Positions 6,001-8,104 of a stretch of DNA of 8,104 nt are shown one piece after another. Numbering within the stretch: the first letter of the stretch is position 1; each line of letters starts with the position of its first letter. Under the pieces are notes generated by a model. That model ran no database searches. It worked only from the letters and a program-made list of their open reading frames with translations, and was not told where the DNA came from. The position numbers and the translations under genes are program-made. Source of the stretch: Puniceicoccales bacterium (GTDB taxonomy: Bacteria > Verrucomicrobiota > Verrucomicrobiia > Opitutales > UBA953). Location of the stretch: NCBI GenBank assembly GCA_031279675.1, contig JAITIB010000088.1:1-8104 (forward strand). Reading direction: 5' to 3'.

Positions 6001-7888
6001 CACCACCGGCGAGGGCCGCTGTGCCACCACTGACAAGGAACTGCCCCGCGCCTGTGGCGAAGTCTTGTCCCACGCCGGCATTGACAATGCGCAACGTGCC
6101 CTCGGTGACATTCACGCTCGCATCAAAAGAGTTCTTGCCAACGAACTGCGCAAAACCCGCGCCTGTTTTGTTGAGGATGCTCCCCGACCGCGTGTAAACC
6201 GTGTCCCCGTTGTCAAAGTAAAGGTTGTTCGCTCCCGAGAGGTTGATCACCGACCTGCCCTCGCCAAAAATCGCGTGCCCATACCCTCCCGACGCCGCAT
6301 TCCCGGAAAACACGATGTCCCCGGCGTCGGCGTCCAAATTGAGCGTGGCATCAGTGCCGAGAATGTAAATCGCGCCGCCCTGAACGGCCTTGTTCCCACG
6401 AAAACAGGAGTTGCCATGAATGGTCACGGTCACAGGGGACGCCACATTGCTCTGCGCCCAGATCGCGCCGCCAACGCCCGCGCCCGCGTCATTGCCGGCA
6501 AAGAGCGCGTTCGCGCCAACGGTCACCGCAACGGATTGCCCGGAGGCAAGGGCGTGGATCGCGCCTCCGCCACGTTTTGTCACGTTGTCCTTGAACGTGG
6601 ACGCCGCGCCAATCGTCACTTCCACTCCGGCGGATGCATCCGTGTTGTTGATGTCATCCAGAGGCGTGGCGATTGCCGCAATCGCGCCACCAGAGTTGGC
6701 ATAATTCGTGGAAGGCGTGGGAGTGTTTGACTCAAAGCGGGCGTTGTCCCCGATGATGACTTTGGCAGACGCATTGCCATTGGACGAATACGTCCTTGAG
6801 AAAATCGCATTTCCCCGCTGCCCCCCTGTGTTGTTGAGAAAAACGGCGTTGTCGCCGATCTCGACCACGGAGCTCCCCTGCACTGACGATGAGTAAATGG
6901 CCCCGCCATCATATCTTGCGGAATTGGCGACGAACCGCGCACTGGCACCCAAGGTCACATTGGAAACGGCGTCCGTCACGTTTCTTGCGGCTGAAAAAAT
7001 CGCCCCGCCAAAACCCTCCGCCCGATTGCCTTGGAACAGCACATCGTCCCCAAAGCCGACGCTGGAAATGAATCCGGCAAAGGAATAGACGCCGCCGCCG
7101 TCCGAGCCAGACGTGTTGCCGTCAAAAACAATCCGGTCCCCAAACACCATGGCAACCCGGCCATCCTCATTTTGGGATTCCATCCGGACACGAATGCCGC
7201 CGCCCTGCAAGGTTCCCGCCCTGTTGCCGCGAAACAGAACGTTGTTCCCAAAGGTGACGTCGACGACACCCGCGTAATTCAAAATATCGATGCCACCTCC
7301 GGATTTTTCCGCAACGTTCCCGACAAACTGAACGCCCGCAAGACTGCTGAAATCCAGCGCCACACTGGCCGTGGGCGTGGCACAGTAAGAAACCGCCATC
7401 GCGCCACCGCGCTTCGCGGAATTGTTTGAGAAAACCAGATTGCCGCCGCCAGTGAAACACAACCCGTCGTCAACACTCACGTTGAGCGCGCCGCCAGCCC
7501 AAAAATAAGGCCCCGCAGACGTGGGAGTTCCGGCAAGGTCACTCGTGGAGGTGTTCACCACGCCGGTAACCGTCAGCGTTTTGCCCGAGGCAATATCAAA
7601 AGTCAGCGAGCCGGTCAGATTGCCGGTCTCGCCAATCTGGAAATGCTTCGTAATGGCGCGATCACCATTAACCTCCACAACGACATCGCCGGTGTAGACA
7701 AAAACACGCCCGGCGACGGGCCCGCCCGCCGTTGTATCACCGGCGACCCAAGTGCCCCAAGTGGCGTCAACACTGGCGAGATCATACGAACCTCCGACAA
7801 GTGTCGTGTCACCAAAAACCGGTGCCGCAAAACCAAGTGTCGCGGCAGCGGCAAGCGTTAATGAACGAAGAGTATTTTTTGTTTTCAT
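3032..7888 (-). CDS. giant type V autotransporter with chlamydial Pmp-like repeats
   Basis: This 1618-residue surface protein is expected to cross the inner membrane by Sec and insert its own C-terminal barrel in the outer membrane via the BAM machinery, displaying the passenger outside. Residues 1-26 are a signal peptide: basic MKTKNTLR, an Ala/Leu core and a likely cut after VFG. Residues 153-540 hold twelve FxxN...GG[A/G][I/V/M] units, the chlamydial Pmp repeat signature, predicted to fold as a right-handed beta-helix. Residues 545-780 are further beta-helix-like sequence. A Trp-marked segment (W798, W810, W820, then FQDGDRVRF) introduces a second passenger part with autotransporter-associated beta-strand repeats near 970-1078. 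Residues from about 1350 are the barrel, ending in YRIRF with terminal Phe. Only six Cys are present. No catalytic motif is visible, so adhesion is the best guess by analogy with Pmp. The start is fixed by the signal peptide; no Shine-Dalgarno precedes it. It converges on ispD with a 19-base overlap. Confidence 0.93.
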   Translation of the reverse strand: MKTKNTLRSLTLAAAATLGFAAPVFGDTTLVGGSYDLASVDATWGTWVAGDTTAGGPVAGRVFVYTGDVVVEVNGDRAITKHFQIGETGNLTGSLTFDIASGKTLTVTGVVNTSTSDLAGTPTSAGPYFWAGGALNVSVDDGLCFTGGGNLVFSNNSAKRGGAMAVSYCATPTASVALDFSSLAGVQFVGNVAEKSGGGIDILNYAGVVDVTFGNNVLFRGNRAGTLQGGGIRVRMESQNEDGRVAMVFGDRIVFDGNTSGSDGGGVYSFAGFISSVGFGDDVLFQGNRAEGFGGAIFSAARNVTDAVSNVTLGASARFVANSARYDGGAIYSSSVQGSSVVEIGDNAVFLNNTGGQRGNAIFSRTYSSNGNASAKVIIGDNARFESNTPTPSTNYANSGGAIAAIATPLDDINNTDASAGVEVTIGAASTFKDNVTKRGGGAIHALASGQSVAVTVGANALFAGNDAGAGVGGAIWAQSNVASPVTVTIHGNSCFRGNKAVQGGAIYILGTDATLNLDADAGDIVFSGNAASGGYGHAIFGEGRSVINLSGANNLYFDNGDTVYTRSGSILNKTGAGFAQFVGKNSFDASVNVTEGTLRIVNAGVGQDFATGAGQFLVSGGTAALAGGGEIASTGAFVFENGATLSPDSQTFGTPVFDTLNGNRFGAAPLPSGSVIGTLTLDGDATFEEMTFAVDLNPATGLADKVVVTGVASFGSSLANTLDISNVDSAANTWGSGQYVILEGGSALTTGDLSQTTFKFKGVTVDVTHGRLQATLTASTSQLILETTASASIDLVWNAAVTTDPTASWDKGSQSSHNWRDATAGTQEHFQDGDRVRFVADPGVCGDVHVATGLVVGHMAVEGGNYTFAGGKIVGVSTSTTGTLTADGALEIALGASASFVNALDFNAIKVDGTAAFANVVDSAAALHVTSDGRVTLLDGGRLGNADALDVRNNGTLVFDRRASSCIYNGGISGGGAVIVRTGSGVVVTLGGDNSGAGAFLVQNGALSIASDANIGVGSHVLDGGVLQLTGASYAKSWAVESAGGVINNAGDVAFGGSLRGDGALAKTGGGALELTNSVPDAYEVEAFYNQSGQTRANRFTARGEIVNGAADGLSAALFSCEEILTDRLVNHAGSDMILKEVRAVTAGGQGGVVENHSGAKISLARGGAVFFGTFSNSGLVVFSGHGDVLRVSRLENLTAGGVGEYIVDVDFSSRANTGRIELAAGGVASGRHVFWVAGKLSPEAVRPGLAISLVSGENGGAVDLSGLEAVALDFATGRELELGIYRVGIAGSGNATLRVTGYNSAGQAMINTVGAMSTAWFGQLDNLASRQGELRLNGAVTGGASDLIPVTEDFWVRAYGQQINSRLGLDGVAGFREYQYGMDAGYDHEFVLANGDKLFAGAFLGAQAAERNFHDPLASKGHGESFSLGVYATWLNRDGWYADGVLKGQFFSNRYDAGGLRGDFDNQGAGFLLEIGRRVDLGGTWFLEPSAQMGYTHIFAEDFSVDTQGVHVGGSDIFRWAAGLSTGRVFDLGAGRGLLRPSARAGVEYQASSGGTIRTQGFDVFRPTTDGVRGVLGLGVAWQFSPAEQLHLEYEASFGEKYNKPWSVNAGYRIRF
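3035..3841 (-). other. autotransporter C-terminal beta-barrel domain (residues about 1350-1618)
   Basis: From EDFWVRAYGQ onward the sequence shows amphipathic strands typical of the autotransporter barrel family: QYGMDAGYDHEF, KLFAGAFLGAQ, SFSLGVYATWLN, GWYADGVLKGQFF, GAGFLLEIGRRVDL, WFLEPSAQMGYTHI, LLRPSARAGVEYQ and LHLEYEASFGEKYN. The last residues, AGYRIRF, form the C-terminal beta-signal with aromatic terminal Phe recognised by BAM. Length of about 270 residues matches the family. The left boundary is approximate. Confidence 0.92.
4655..4981 (-). repeat. autotransporter-associated beta-strand repeats (residues about 970-1078)
   Basis: Two stretches match the passenger-associated repeat style seen in many verrucomicrobial autotransporters. 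The first runs GGISGGGAVIVRTGSGVVV, then GGDNSGAGAFLVQNGALSI and ends VLDGGVLQLTG. The second is GSLRGDGALAKTGGGALEL. They are expected to be single turns of a beta-helix stalk between the Pmp-like head and the barrel. Confidence 0.7.
6269..7432 (-). repeat. twelve Pmp-like FxxN / GG[A/G][I/V/M] repeats (residues 153-540)
   Basis: The FxxN motifs begin at residues 153, 188, 219, 255, 285, 319, 350, 385, 432, 463, 496 and 527, so spacing is 30-36 residues except for one 47-residue step (385 to 432). Each is followed within 4-15 residues by a Gly-rich turn: GGAM, GGGI, GGGI, GGGV, GGAI, GGAI, GNAI, GGAI, GGAI, GGAI, GGAI, GHAI. The units are diverged at other positions, so this is an old protein repeat, not a recent DNA duplication. 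In chlamydial Pmp adhesins, paired FxxN and GGAI motifs are associated with host-cell adhesion; transfer of that role here is inference. Confidence 0.88.
7811..7888 (-). other. Sec signal peptide of the autotransporter (residues 1-26)
   Basis: The basic start MKTKNTLR is followed by the hydrophobic core SLTLAAAATLGFAA and a V-F-G motif at 24-26, giving a likely cleavage before Asp27. The region is normal in length and does not carry the extended signal peptide found in some large autotransporters. The first codons are AT-rich compared with the rest of the gene. Confidence 0.88.
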
Positions 7889-7998
7889 GGAAAAATTGAT
7901 TTAAATATATTAATGTTTAATTTTATTCGAGAGGGTCAGAAAACGGCACCACCCCGAGAAATAAGCGCCCGAAACGCTTAAGCAAAGCGCAGTTAATC
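7889..7998 (-). promoter_or_regulatory. upstream leader of the autotransporter gene, very AT-rich next to the start
   Basis: These 110 bases lie between the start codon and the poly-G run. Bases 7891-7926 are 34 of 36 A or T, in sharp contrast with the GC-rich genes around. The minus-strand sequence before the ATG is ATTTAAATCAATTTTTCC and has no Shine-Dalgarno motif, which suggests initiation on an unstructured leader. A small hairpin (TAAGCG at 7962-7967 with CGCTTA at 7975-7980) lies further upstream. Several TATATT/TAATAT-like hexamers occur in the AT-rich part, but none has a good -35 partner, so the promoter position is not decided. Confidence 0.5.
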
Positions 7999-8022
7999 GG
8001 GGGGGGGGGGGGGGGGGGGGGG
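7999..8022. repeat. homopolymer run of 24 G (C24 on the autotransporter strand)
   Basis: Twenty-four uninterrupted G occupy 7999-8022, with their nearest end 111 bases before the autotransporter start codon. Runs this long slip readily in replication. The position, upstream of a surface-protein gene, fits a transcriptional phase-variation tract; equally, such runs are a known artefact of two-colour sequencing chemistry or of poor assembly near a contig end. The true length should be treated as uncertain. Confidence 0.7.
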
Positions 8023-8047
8023 ATTTGGCCCAAAACCCCCCGGGGGG
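8017..8047. repeat. overlapping inverted repeats beside the poly-G run
   Basis: G6 at 8017-8022 (the end of the G run) pairs with C6 at 8036-8041, and the inner TTTGG (8024-8028) pairs with CCAAA (8030-8034), with one A-A mismatch and a very small loop. The same C6 also forms a perfect 12-base palindrome with G6 at 8042-8047. The two pairings are mutually exclusive. The DNA could form a strong hairpin, or the pattern could mark a poor-quality sequence end. Confidence 0.6.
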
Positions 8048-8104
8048 TGAAATGTTCTTAGGATGTTTAATTAATTGAATACGAAGTGGGTGGTTTTTTG
8101 CAGA
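8048..8104. other. right edge of the window, no gene seen
   Basis: These 57 bases are moderately AT-rich. They include TTAATTAA at 8067-8074, a copy of ATGTTTAATT (8063-8072) that also occurs at 7913-7922 in the autotransporter leader, and T6 at 8094-8099. No open frame of useful length, RNA gene or clear promoter is visible. Confidence 0.4.

Noticed and set aside
5579..6730. 383-codon open frame on the plus strand inside the autotransporter gene
   Set aside because: Same reasoning: antisense to the Pmp-like repeats, Arg-rich, with no motif and no start signal.
6269..7432. Recent tandem DNA duplication or CRISPR-like array in the repeat region
   Set aside because: The units share only short protein motifs; their DNA is diverged and there are no identical repeats with unique spacers.
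1..8104. Defence system, mobile element or prophage
   Set aside because: No transposase, integrase, nuclease, toxin-antitoxin pair, terminal inverted repeats of an IS, or tRNA attachment site can be seen. The complete, identifiable genes are housekeeping genes and one surface protein.

Overview
The window is GC-rich and looks like chromosome from the Verrucomicrobia, most likely Opitutaceae or a relative. That is an inference from the gene content: an alanine- and arginine-rich DnaB, an IspD of the non-mevalonate isoprenoid pathway, and a giant type V autotransporter with verrucomicrobial-style beta-strand repeats. No rRNA or other marker is present to confirm the taxon.

Layout from left to right: (1) the first 85 bases hold the 5' end of an unidentified minus-strand gene that leaves the window. 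(2) A possible terminator follows at 171-203, then a minus-strand gene (236-682) for a 148-residue protein with a Lys/Ala/Pro-rich N-terminus joined to a small Trp-rich beta-sandwich that resembles a carbohydrate-binding or glycogen-recognition module. (3) After a 149-base divergent gap comes a plus-strand pair, dnaB (832-2271, replicative helicase) and ispD (2271-3050, MEP cytidylyltransferase). They overlap by one base (TAATG) and are probably translationally coupled. (4) Convergent with ispD, and overlapping it by 19 bases, is a 1618-residue minus-strand autotransporter gene (3032-7888) that fills over half the window. (5) The last 216 bases are the upstream region of that gene. They hold a very AT-rich leader, small inverted repeats, a run of 24 G, and a C6G6 palindrome.

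The most interesting part is the autotransporter and its upstream region. Residues 153-540 contain twelve units of the type FxxN followed by GG[A/G][I/V/M], at about 34-residue spacing. This is the signature of chlamydial polymorphic membrane proteins (Pmp). The middle of the passenger changes to the autotransporter-associated beta-strand repeat style, and the C-terminus is a standard autotransporter barrel ending in Phe. The 24-G run (C24 on the gene's own strand) begins 111 bases before the start codon and could be a phase-variation switch, like the poly-G tracts known for some chlamydial pmp genes. A sequencing or assembly artefact is a serious alternative, because the tract lies close to the window end and next to other homopolymer-like runs.

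The genes are not one functional pathway: dnaB and ispD are housekeeping genes, and the autotransporter is a surface protein that happens to converge on them. No tRNA, rRNA, CRISPR array, insertion sequence or phage gene was seen.
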